Below, piece after piece: positions 16,610-24,294 of a stretch of DNA of 64,000 nt. The DNA is from Bacillota bacterium (GTDB lineage Bacteria; Bacillota; Clostridia; Peptostreptococcales; Anaerovoracaceae): the NCBI GenBank assembly GCA_021769295.1, contig JAETTD010000009.1, forward strand, positions 1 to 64,000. The letters are read 5' to 3'. The stretch's first letter is position 1. The number at the start of each line of letters is the position of its first letter. A program made the translations under genes and the position numbers. The notes under the pieces were generated by a model. That model had not been told where the DNA came from. It worked only from the letters and a program-made list of their open reading frames with translations, and did not search any database.

Positions 16610-18634
16610 TTATTTTACAAATTTTTCTACCGTCTTGTCTACCAAGCCGTCATCTGCCAGATACGGAATGGTAATATGACCTTTGCCTTTGTAATTCTTG
16701 TTATATTCCACCGAAGTAGACAGGGCGTTTTCATTTCTTGCCCAGTTTCTTCTGGCAACTCCGCCCATTACGTCCCACATCATGGCTGATTTGATTATTT
16801 CATCGGTTCTCTCGCTTCCGTCAAGCAAAAGTCCGAAACCGCCGTTAATTGCTTTTCCGATTCCTACACCGCCGCCGTTGTGGAGGGCGCACAAAGACAT
16901 TCCCCTGGCTGCGTTGCCTGCAAAGCACTGTACGGCCATATCTGCCATTACGTTGGAACCGTCCTTGATATTGGAGGTTTCTCTGAACGGCGAATCTGTT
17001 CCCGAAACATCGTGATGATCTCTGCCCATCATAACAGGTCCGATTTTTCCTTCTCTTACGAGTTCATTGAATTTAAGTGCGATTCTCGTCCTTCCTTCGG
17101 CATCCTGATATAAAATTCTCGCCTGCGTACCCACAACCAGCTTATTTGCCTTGGCGTCTCTTATCCAAACCCAGTTGTCTCTGTCTTGAGCTCTTCTGGT
17201 AGGGTCTATGCAGTCCATGGCAGCTTTATCCGTTGCATCCAAATCTTCAGGTTTTCCTGACAGGCATACCCACCTGAACGGTCCGTATCCATAGTCAAAC
17301 AGTATAGGTCCCATGATGTCCTCTACATATGAAGGCCAGATAAATCCGTCTTTATCGTCATATCCGTTCTTTGAAATTTCTTTGATTCCGGCGTCATACA
17401 TGGCTTTCATGAAAGAGTTGCCGTAGTCAAAGAAGTATGTGCCCTTTTCGGTAAGAGCCTTGATAGCCTTGTAATGTCTGTGAAGGGTTTCATCAACTTT
17501 TTTGCAGAAAAGGTCTCTGTCCTTATGAAGAAGCTCCGTTCTCTCTTCAAAAGTCATTCCCGCAGGACAGTATCCTCCGTTATACACGTTATGACACGAA
17601 GTCTGGTCTGACAGCAAATCTATCTTAAAATCTTTTTCCACTGCGGCCTCAAGCAGGTCAACTATATTGCCGTGGTAGGCGATCGAAATGCTCTCTTTTG
17701 CTTCAAGTTTGGCTTTTGCCAGCTTGAATATCTCATCTATATCATCCATTATCACGTCAACCCAGCCCTGATCGTGTCTGGTTTCGATTCTGGAAAGGTC
17801 AACTTCGGCAAAAATTCCGACAGCGTTGGCGATGTTGGCTGCCTTAGGCTGAGCCCCGCTCATGCCGCCAAGACCTGATGACACAAAAGTGTGTCCCGCC
17901 AGGTCTCCCTGTTCCGGAACTCCCAGATATTTTCTTCCTGCATTGAGTATGGTATTGAAAGTTCCGTGTACGATGCCCTGAGGCCCTATGTACATCCAGC
18001 CTCCTGCGGTCATCTGGCCGTAGTTGGCAACGCCCATTTCTTCTGCAATTTCCCAGTCATCCAAGTTGTCGTACATTCCTATCATCATGGAATTGGTTAT
18101 TACCACTCTCGGTGCTTCCGGTTTTGACGGAAAAAGTCCAAGGGGATGTCCCGATTCCACAACCAGCGTCTGGTCTTCTGTAAGTTCTTCCAGATACTTC
18201 TTAATCAGCCTGTATTGAAGCCAGTTCTGGCACACCTGACCTGTCTCACCATAGGTAACAAGTTCGTAAGGGTAAAGAGCTACTTCAAAATCCAGATTGT
18301 TTTCTATCATAACCTGAAAAGCCTTTCCTGCAAGGCATTTTCCCTTATATTCGCTGATAGGTTTGCCGTATATTCTGCCCTCCGGCCTGTATCTGTAGGC
18401 ATAAATTCTTCCTCTGGAAGTAAGCTCCTCCATAAATTCGGGAGCCAGTTTTTCGTGAAGTTCCTCGGGAACATAGCGAAGAGCATTTTTCAGAGCAATC
18501 TTTGTCTGCTCCTTGGTAAGTCTAAAGCCTCTGTCCGGCGCTCTTCTTATTCCTTCCTGAAACTTTGGATAGTCGGGGTATTCGTTATCCAGTTTAATCG
18601 TCATAGATTGATTTATGGTTTTGTTATCCAGCAT
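16610..18634 (-). CDS. hutU: Urocanate hydratase (long clostridial form)
   Basis: 674 residues from the ATG at 18634, chosen because GGAGAG lies just upstream; an upstream in-frame ATG would overlap hutH's end without a ribosome site. NAD-dependent enzyme that hydrates urocanate to imidazolonepropionate. The glycine-rich VSSGLGGMSGAQ (about residues 255-266) is the NAD-binding segment, and NVYNGGYCPAGM carries a conserved cysteine. The protein is about 120 residues longer than the Pseudomonas enzyme, as in Clostridia and Fusobacteria. Second gene of the hut operon. Confidence 0.95.
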   Translation of the reverse strand: MLDNKTINQSMTIKLDNEYPDYPKFQEGIRRAPDRGFRLTKEQTKIALKNALRYVPEELHEKLAPEFMEELTSRGRIYAYRYRPEGRIYGKPISEYKGKCLAGKAFQVMIENNLDFEVALYPYELVTYGETGQVCQNWLQYRLIKKYLEELTEDQTLVVESGHPLGLFPSKPEAPRVVITNSMMIGMYDNLDDWEIAEEMGVANYGQMTAGGWMYIGPQGIVHGTFNTILNAGRKYLGVPEQGDLAGHTFVSSGLGGMSGAQPKAANIANAVGIFAEVDLSRIETRHDQGWVDVIMDDIDEIFKLAKAKLEAKESISIAYHGNIVDLLEAAVEKDFKIDLLSDQTSCHNVYNGGYCPAGMTFEERTELLHKDRDLFCKKVDETLHRHYKAIKALTEKGTYFFDYGNSFMKAMYDAGIKEISKNGYDDKDGFIWPSYVEDIMGPILFDYGYGPFRWVCLSGKPEDLDATDKAAMDCIDPTRRAQDRDNWVWIRDAKANKLVVGTQARILYQDAEGRTRIALKFNELVREGKIGPVMMGRDHHDVSGTDSPFRETSNIKDGSNVMADMAVQCFAGNAARGMSLCALHNGGGVGIGKAINGGFGLLLDGSERTDEIIKSAMMWDVMGGVARRNWARNENALSTSVEYNKNYKGKGHITIPYLADDGLVDKTVEKFVK

Positions 18635-18665
18635 TATATTTCTCTCCTTCCGGAATATTTCCAAA

Positions 18666-20207
18666 TTATTTTAGGGTAACAACTTTTTCAACTGCTTTAA
18701 GAAGCTCGCCGTTTTTAACCATTTCGTCAAATTTGACAAGCTCGTCATGCATTATAACGTCTCTTTCAATAGGGTCTGAAACCGTTCTGATATAATCATA
18801 TGCTGCCTTTGTTGCAGGAGCCAGATTTTCTATTCCCTTTTCTCCCTGCTCCTGTCTGAGCCAGATAGCCTGCGCTGCGGCCGCAATTTCTATACCCAGC
18901 ACTTTCTGCGTATTATCAAGCACCATTGCCGCAGTTCTCGCCGACGTGGTTCCCATGGATACGTGGTCTTCCTGATTTGCTGACGACGGAATGGAGTCAA
19001 CACACGCAGGGTGGTCGTAAACCTTGTTTTCCGAAACCATGGAAGCTGCTGCGTACTGGGCAATCATAAAGCCTGAACATACACCGCCGTTTTTAGTCAG
19101 AAATGCAGGCAGGCCCTCCGACAATGCCGGATTTACGAGTCTCTCGGTTCTTCTTTCTGAAACGTTCGCCAGTTCTGAAACAGCTATTTTGAGGAAATCA
19201 AAGGTAAGCGCCATAGGCTGTCCGTGGAAATTGCCTCCGCTTATGACTTCGTCTTCATCCGGAAAGACTATCGGATTGTCTGTTACCGCATTTATTTCTC
19301 TCGAAATCATTTCATATGCGTAGTTTATTGCGTCTCTGGTTGCGCCATGTATCTGAGGCGCGCATCTCAAGGTATATGGGTCCTGCACCTTGGAAGGCTG
19401 GAGAGGCAACGCATTTTTTGAACCTTCAAGCAGGGTCAGCAGATTTTCAGCTGCAACTTTCTGCCCCAAATGTCCTCTCAAGTCGTGTATCTTATGGTCA
19501 TAAGCCTTTTTTATGGCATGAAGTGCTTCGCCCGTTAAGGCACATGCTATATCTGCCACCTTTTGAAGATGCATCGCATCCCACAATACGTTTACTCCTA
19601 CCGCAGTCATCATCTGAGTTCCGTTGTTTAAAGCAAGGCCTTCTTTCGCCGCAAGAACTACAGGCGTAATTCCTTCTGCCGTCATTGCCTCCTTGGCGTC
19701 TGTAATCTCTCCTTTGTATTCAACCTTACCTTCGCCGATAAGTCCAAGGGCAATGTGGGAAAGGGGCGCCAAGTCACCCGAAGCTCCCAGAGAACCTTTT
19801 TCCGGGATTACCGGATGTATTCCCTTATTTATCATATCTATAAGCGTTTGGAGGGTTTCAAGCCTTATTCCGGAGTTTCCTCTTGCAAGCGCATTACAGC
19901 GCAAAAGCATGGCAGCTCTTACATACTGTCTCGGATACGCCTCTCCAAGGGCACATGTATGACTGATAATCAAATTACGCTGAAGTTCTTCCGTCTGCTC
20001 GTTGGAAATAACCACGTTGGAGAACTTTCCGAAGCCTGTTGTCAGTCCGTAGATTACGGCTTTTTCCTCAAGCTTTTTTTCTATGTAGGCTCTTGCTTTT
20101 TTCACCGCTTCTGTTGCTTCCGGTGAAAGCTTTACTTCCTCATTATTGCGGCAAACACGAATTACCTCTTCCACGGTCAGGTCACGCCCGTTTATAAATA
20201 CTGCCAT
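18666..20207 (-). CDS. hutH: Histidine ammonia-lyase
   Basis: 513 residues. Ala142-Ser143-Gly144 in SLGASGDLAPLSH condense to the MIO prosthetic group, and Tyr53 in IYGLTTGFG is the catalytic tyrosine. It deaminates L-histidine to urocanate, the first step of the pathway. GGAGAG precedes the ATG. It is the promoter-proximal gene of hutH-hutU-hutI-fchA-ftcD. The related phenylalanine and tyrosine ammonia-lyases share the motif, but the neighbours settle the assignment. No classical HutP or HutC regulator is encoded nearby. Confidence 0.96.
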   Translation of the reverse strand: MAVFINGRDLTVEEVIRVCRNNEEVKLSPEATEAVKKARAYIEKKLEEKAVIYGLTTGFGKFSNVVISNEQTEELQRNLIISHTCALGEAYPRQYVRAAMLLRCNALARGNSGIRLETLQTLIDMINKGIHPVIPEKGSLGASGDLAPLSHIALGLIGEGKVEYKGEITDAKEAMTAEGITPVVLAAKEGLALNNGTQMMTAVGVNVLWDAMHLQKVADIACALTGEALHAIKKAYDHKIHDLRGHLGQKVAAENLLTLLEGSKNALPLQPSKVQDPYTLRCAPQIHGATRDAINYAYEMISREINAVTDNPIVFPDEDEVISGGNFHGQPMALTFDFLKIAVSELANVSERRTERLVNPALSEGLPAFLTKNGGVCSGFMIAQYAAASMVSENKVYDHPACVDSIPSSANQEDHVSMGTTSARTAAMVLDNTQKVLGIEIAAAAQAIWLRQEQGEKGIENLAPATKAAYDYIRTVSDPIERDVIMHDELVKFDEMVKNGELLKAVEKVVTLK

Positions 20208-20279
20208 ATTATACTCTCCATTCTTTATTATTTTTTATGCATAATTATTCACAAATAAAGCTGCTTTTACACATATAAT

Positions 20280-20338
20280 ATTATAAAGGTTTTAAGGGCT
20301 CTTTTCTATATTTTTTATTCTAATTTAGGCTCTTTTCT
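20280..20338 (-). promoter_or_regulatory. Promoter region of the hut operon with two direct repeats
   Basis: On the minus strand TATAAT lies at 20280-20285. Two identical copies of AGAAAAGAGCC lie upstream, at 20297-20307 and 20328-20338, starting 31 bases apart (about three helical turns). A recognisable -35 box is missing, which fits activator-dependent transcription, with the repeats as binding sites. Confidence 0.45.
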
Positions 20339-20432
20339 GGGATTTTAAGGGGAATTTTTTTAAATTTTTTCATTATTCGGCTGTCGCTTTATTGCTGTAA
20401 TGCGGCACCCTGATAATGTATAAATGTAATGA

Positions 20433-20448
20433 ATTATGTATACATAAT
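20433..20448. promoter_or_regulatory. Perfect 16-bp palindrome upstream of hutH
   Basis: ATTATGTATACATAAT is its own reverse complement. It lies about 225 bp upstream of hutH in a long gene-free stretch and could be an operator for a dimeric regulator. No binding protein can be named. Confidence 0.4.
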
Positions 20449-20640
20449 CATTTTTTTCTTGTTGAAACCCTGTAGCCGTTGAAATTGCTACTTTTTTGAC
20501 AATAATTTTTCTCAGCCCGGCAAAATTCCTCTTACATTATTGTTCCTCTGCCCTTCTTCAGGTAAATATGCAGTGTTTATTCATTTGCGCAGCAATATTA
20601 TATATAAAAAACGGGACTGTCGCACAGCCTACTGAAAAGC

Positions 20641-20652
20641 CAGCTGTACGAC
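20641..20652 (+). repeat. Left copy of a 12-bp direct repeat flanking array 2
   Basis: CAGCTGTACGAC occurs here and again at 20965-20976, on either side of palindromic array 2. The bases 20450-20640 between the palindrome and this site show no gene or recognisable feature. Confidence 0.5.
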
Positions 20653-20693
20653 GTTGGCAATTGGCGGGGCAGCTGGTCGGCAAGCAGCGAGAC

Positions 20694-20914
20694 TGCCGTA
20701 AATCTTAATTTTTCTTTGAATTGCGGCATTTTGGCAGCAGCAATAGGGGCCAAATTGCCGTAAATTCCGCAATTTCTTTCATTTGCGGCATTTTATAAGC
20801 CGTAGAAAGGGTAAAACTGCCGTAAATTTGAAATTTTTCTTAGTTTCCGGCATTTGGGAGGGAAATAAGATAGCAAAAGTGCCGCAGATTGAAGAAAATC
20901 TTCATTCTGCGGCA
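20694..20914. repeat. Phased palindromic repeat array 2 (four units, 62-bp period)
   Basis: Units start with TGCCG at 20694, 20756, 20818 and 20880 and end with CGGCA at 20728, 20790, 20852 and 20914. As in array 1, all units are 35 bp, all gaps 27 bp and the total is 221 bp. It occupies the space between the hutH upstream region and the 3' end of the TPM gene. Flanking CAGCTGTACGAC copies bracket it. Confidence 0.85.
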
Positions 20915-20964
20915 CTTTACAATTCAGACGGTTGCGGCGACATCATTTCGTCCGCCTTTTCAGT

Positions 20965-20976
20965 CAGCTGTACGAC
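20965..20976 (+). repeat. Right copy of the 12-bp direct repeat flanking array 2
   Basis: Second exact copy of CAGCTGTACGAC, 30 bp before the stop codon of the TPM gene. Confidence 0.5.
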
Positions 20977-21006
20977 AGCCCCAAATTACATATATATTTA
21001 CATTGT

Positions 21007-21861
21007 TTACTTCGATCTTCTTCCTGCTCCGCCTCCGCGGCTGCTTCCTCCGCCGCCTCTTCCCATTCCTCCGGATGACCTCCCGGAAAAGCTTGAACGG
21101 GATGAAGAGTGGGAACGTGTCGGACGAGAAGGACGAGAAGGCCGTGAAGGGCGTGGTGGACGATAGTCATATCCTGAACTACGTCTCGGTCTCCTCGGAG
21201 GTCTCGGCATAGGCGGTCTGCTTCTTCTGTAAGAACGCCGTCTACTCACTCCGCTTCTTCCAATGCTTGCAACTATCACGAGGATAACTATGACAACCAG
21301 GGCAATCACTACTATTTTTACAATATTAAAATCAAAACCCCGTGTGCCTGCGGCAGAGCCATTGCTGTATATGTCGCTTACCTCATCGTACATTTTATCA
21401 AAGAAGGTTCTGACTCCGGAATCATAATTTCCGGCGGCGAAATCATCTTCGAGATAATCCCAGAGCATATCGCCTATTTCCCCGGAAGTCAGGCTTTTCT
21501 CAAGGCCTTTGCCCTGCATACACCAATAATTGTCTTCGCCGATTGCCAGCAGCAAAAGCACACCGTTATTCTCCTTCGCTGAACCGATTTTCCACTCCTC
21601 AAATATCTTGTAGCAGTAGTCCTCTATATCCATTCCGTCGAGGAAATCAACGGTAACTACCACAATCTGACCGCCGCAAAGGTCTTCCAGCTCTGCGTTT
21701 TTGCTTGCTATGTAATCCTCTGTTTCCTGCGAGATGACATCAGAATAATCAGCGACATAAAAGCCGGAAGAAGGCTGCGGGATTCCGGCAAAGGCCGTTG
21801 CCGTAAATATAACTGTCACGGCTATCAGCGCCATGCTGACAAGTTTTATAGCTTTCCTCAT
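21007..21861 (-). CDS. TPM-domain membrane protein with Arg/Ser/Gly-rich tail
   Basis: 284 residues. A signal peptide (first about 25 residues, ending near AFA) is followed by a TPM (YgcG/Psb32) domain with the typical VADYSDVIS start, roughly residues 30-160. A membrane helix follows (about 187-205), and the cytoplasmic C-terminal 70 residues are made mostly of Arg, Ser, Pro and Gly, ending in a GGGGSSRGGG-like run. TPM proteins are implicated in membrane stress or photosystem repair, but their activity is unclear. A LemA gene lies 15 bp upstream, a common pairing in bacteria. Last gene of the cluster XpaC-TelA-LemA-TPM. Confidence 0.87.
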   Translation of the reverse strand: MRKAIKLVSMALIAVTVIFTATAFAGIPQPSSGFYVADYSDVISQETEDYIASKNAELEDLCGGQIVVVTVDFLDGMDIEDYCYKIFEEWKIGSAKENNGVLLLLAIGEDNYWCMQGKGLEKSLTSGEIGDMLWDYLEDDFAAGNYDSGVRTFFDKMYDEVSDIYSNGSAAGTRGFDFNIVKIVVIALVVIVILVIVASIGRSGVSRRRSYRRSRPPMPRPPRRPRRSSGYDYRPPRPSRPSRPSRPTRSHSSSRSSFSGRSSGGMGRGGGGSSRGGGAGRRSK

Positions 21862-21876
21862 CTTAAACTCTCTTTC

Positions 21877-22413
21877 CTAATAGAAAATCTCTGCTTCCTT
21901 GGCAGGAATCAAAGCGGCAGGGAATTTGCCGATTATGCTGTTGTATTCCAGCGCATATTTGTTGTATGGGTCATGACTTATTGTTTCGTTTCTTGAATTA
22001 AAGTCAGTATAAAGCCTTTGAACATAAGATGCATCCGAAGGTGACAGCTCTTCTCCCTCAAGAACGGTGAAAAGCGCCCCTACTGCTGCTTCCAGCTCTT
22101 TATTGGCCTCTGCCTTATCCTTTATATCCGTCATGCTTTGCAGCTTGGCAGCCGCAGATTGAGCATCTTTCATCGCCGCTGCGGCATTATGGTATTTTGA
22201 CGCTATCTTAGCCATATTTATGGCATCGGAAGCTCTCTCCGACAAATCGTTGTCTATGCAAACGCCGTCATTATCTTCCCCTCTGCAGAAAATGTTCAAC
22301 ACATTCTTCTCATACAGCGAGTTGAGGGACTTATAGCCTCCAAGCATAAATCCCGCCGCTATAAGAACAACCATAAGCACTATGGCAATTGCCCTGTTTT
22401 CCAATATTTTCAT
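21877..22413 (-). CDS. LemA-family protein
   Basis: 178 residues. One N-terminal membrane helix (about residues 8-28) is followed by a helical extracytoplasmic domain of LemA type, ending in the conserved YNSIIGKFPAAL. LemA proteins usually sit beside TPM-domain proteins, as here. Two cysteines (FCRG and VCID, about residues 44-53) could form a disulfide. It lies 6 bp after telA, so it is coupled. The function of LemA is not established. Confidence 0.82.
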   Translation of the reverse strand: MKILENRAIAIVLMVVLIAAGFMLGGYKSLNSLYEKNVLNIFCRGEDNDGVCIDNDLSERASDAINMAKIASKYHNAAAAMKDAQSAAAKLQSMTDIKDKAEANKELEAAVGALFTVLEGEELSPSDASYVQRLYTDFNSRNETISHDPYNKYALEYNSIIGKFPAALIPAKEAEIFY

Positions 22414-22419
22414 GAAAGC

Positions 22420-23544
22420 TTATCCTCTTACTTCCAGCATCTTTGCTTTCAGTTCCTTTTCAATCTTAAGCAATTCAACTTCGGCAGCTTTGCGTTTTTC
22501 TCTGCCGTCTTCCTGAATCTTCATCACCTCGTCGATTGTCTCTATGAGCATGGTGTTGGTATTCTTAAGAGTTTCTATGTCAACGATGCCTCTCTCTGAC
22601 TCTTTTGCCACTTCTATGGTCGTATCCTTAAGCACCTCGGCATTCTTTCTCAGCAGCTCGTTGGTAGCATCGGATACCGCACTCTGAGCCTTTACGGCTG
22701 CTTCACTGTTTGCAAGACCGAGGGCAAGAACCATCTGGCTTTTCCACAGAGGAATGGTGTTAATGAGAGTGGTCTGAATCTTTTCAACCATTAAAGCGTC
22801 ATTGTTCTGAACCATGCGAATCTGCGGAGCCATTTGCAGGGAAACGGTTCTCGTCAAATCCAAATCGTGAAGTTTCTTTTCAAATCTGTTGCACATGTTG
22901 GCAAAATCGTTTACAGCCTGTGCATCAGCAGGTTCTCCGCTGGCTGCGGCCTTTGCCTTCATCTCAGGGAGCGTAACGTTCAAAGCCTCTTCCAATTTTT
23001 TCTTTCCTGCTACTATGTACATGGAAAGCTGTTTGAAGTTTGTATTGTTTGCAACGAACATTTCATCAAGAACCGCTATGTCCTTTGTCAGAGTAACCTG
23101 ATGTCCTTCCAAAACATCCACAACTTTTTCAACGTTTACTTCAGCCTTATCATACTTTGCTTTGAGCTTTACGATAGGGTTGGCTGCTTTCTTAAAAATT
23201 CCCAAAAATCCCTTTTCCTCTTCCAAAGCGGAAAAGCCCTTGAGCTCAAATACCAGATCCGAAAGGGTAGCTCCTACCTTTCCCAAATCCTTTGTTCTGA
23301 CTTTTTCCAAAGCCATGTCGGAAAAATCCGCAATTTTTTTCTGCGCATCTGCGCCATACTGCAATACATGGGTAGTATTGGTTATATCGATCTTCTGAGC
23401 AAAGTCATCCACGACTTTCATCTCTGCATCCGTCAACTGAATCTTATCCTCGATGTCTACGGGAGTAATTTCTTCAGGCACTGCTTCAGGCTCAGCAGGC
23501 TCCAGTGTCAGGGTAGGCACTTCCATTTTCAATTCGTCTGTCAT
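22420..23544 (-). CDS. TelA-family toxic-anion-resistance-like protein
   Basis: A 374-residue, strongly helical cytoplasmic protein of the TelA/KlaA family (PF05816), recognisable from its coiled-coil pattern and the segment VSLQMAPQIRMVQNNDALMVEKIQTTLINTIPLWKSQM. Family members are associated with tellurite and cell-envelope stress resistance, but the mechanism is unknown. It lies 17 bp after the XpaC-like gene and 6 bp before the LemA gene. GGAGG precedes the ATG. Confidence 0.9.
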   Translation of the reverse strand: MTDELKMEVPTLTLEPAEPEAVPEEITPVDIEDKIQLTDAEMKVVDDFAQKIDITNTTHVLQYGADAQKKIADFSDMALEKVRTKDLGKVGATLSDLVFELKGFSALEEEKGFLGIFKKAANPIVKLKAKYDKAEVNVEKVVDVLEGHQVTLTKDIAVLDEMFVANNTNFKQLSMYIVAGKKKLEEALNVTLPEMKAKAAASGEPADAQAVNDFANMCNRFEKKLHDLDLTRTVSLQMAPQIRMVQNNDALMVEKIQTTLINTIPLWKSQMVLALGLANSEAAVKAQSAVSDATNELLRKNAEVLKDTTIEVAKESERGIVDIETLKNTNTMLIETIDEVMKIQEDGREKRKAAEVELLKIEKELKAKMLEVRG

Positions 23545-23561
23545 ATTAAACTCCTCCGTTT

Positions 23562-24221
23562 TTATTTTTGTATATTCTCAAAATCTATACGATTTTCTGA
23601 ACCTTGAATCTTAAACAAATCTTCGAGAACAGCAATATCCGCAGACACTTCCATAGCGTCATCGGAGAACAAATCGTCTAAAAGCGATTTCATTGATTTA
23701 TCAACAGTTTCGAGGCCTTTTTTAATATCCTCCATTGCTGTCGATATGTTTTCGCCGCCCTGCTCTTGCTTTTCCAAAACTATATATTTTTCAACCAGTC
23801 CTTCAATCATCGAAGTATAATGATTGGCAAGTTTTCTTACTTTATTACGGTCCTTAGGGTCGTTTTCCACATCATCGGCAATTTTTTCAAGGGTGGCCGC
23901 TATGCTTGCGACTCTTTCTGCCGTTTCTTTATCTTTAATCTGCTGCGCAGCCCCTTGCAGAGCTATGCGGCACTCATCAATCTTGCGTGCCAGCTCTTCT
24001 GCACGCACCTTTACCGTAGGAGCAGGCGGCAAAGATTCAATCTGTTTTTTACGCACGCTGTTCAATAATGCTGCCGCAGCTATCGCCAAAACCGTGGCAA
24101 TCACAATCATGGAAATTTTATATATCGGCAAAATCATGGCTGACAAAAACCAAATCGCACCGGCGCCTATAAAAGGCAGTCCTGCGGGCATAACTTTAAC
24201 AATTTTTTTATCCTGTGCCAT
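23562..24221 (-). CDS. XpaC-like membrane protein
   Basis: 219 residues. Two closely spaced membrane helices (about residues 12-50) are followed by a helical cytoplasmic domain, as in the 5-bromo-4-chloroindolyl phosphate hydrolysis (XpaC) family. XpaC genes commonly precede telA, as seen here, and the pair may act together at the membrane. A direct phosphatase role is doubtful. It is the first gene of the four-gene cluster after feoAB; the 73-bp gap upstream could hold a weak promoter. Confidence 0.82.
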   Translation of the reverse strand: MAQDKKIVKVMPAGLPFIGAGAIWFLSAMILPIYKISMIVIATVLAIAAAALLNSVRKKQIESLPPAPTVKVRAEELARKIDECRIALQGAAQQIKDKETAERVASIAATLEKIADDVENDPKDRNKVRKLANHYTSMIEGLVEKYIVLEKQEQGGENISTAMEDIKKGLETVDKSMKSLLDDLFSDDAMEVSADIAVLEDLFKIQGSENRIDFENIQK

Positions 24222-24294
24222 TTCTTTACTCCTTTATGGTTCTATAGTGATATTTTAATATATCGCCGCAATTTTAGCAATAATTACTTGCGCA

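Noticed and set aside
20783-21166. A 127-codon open frame on the plus strand over array 2 and the TPM gene
   Set aside because: It runs through the repeat array and antisense to the Arg/Gly-rich tail of the TPM protein, which produces a spurious proline-rich frame.
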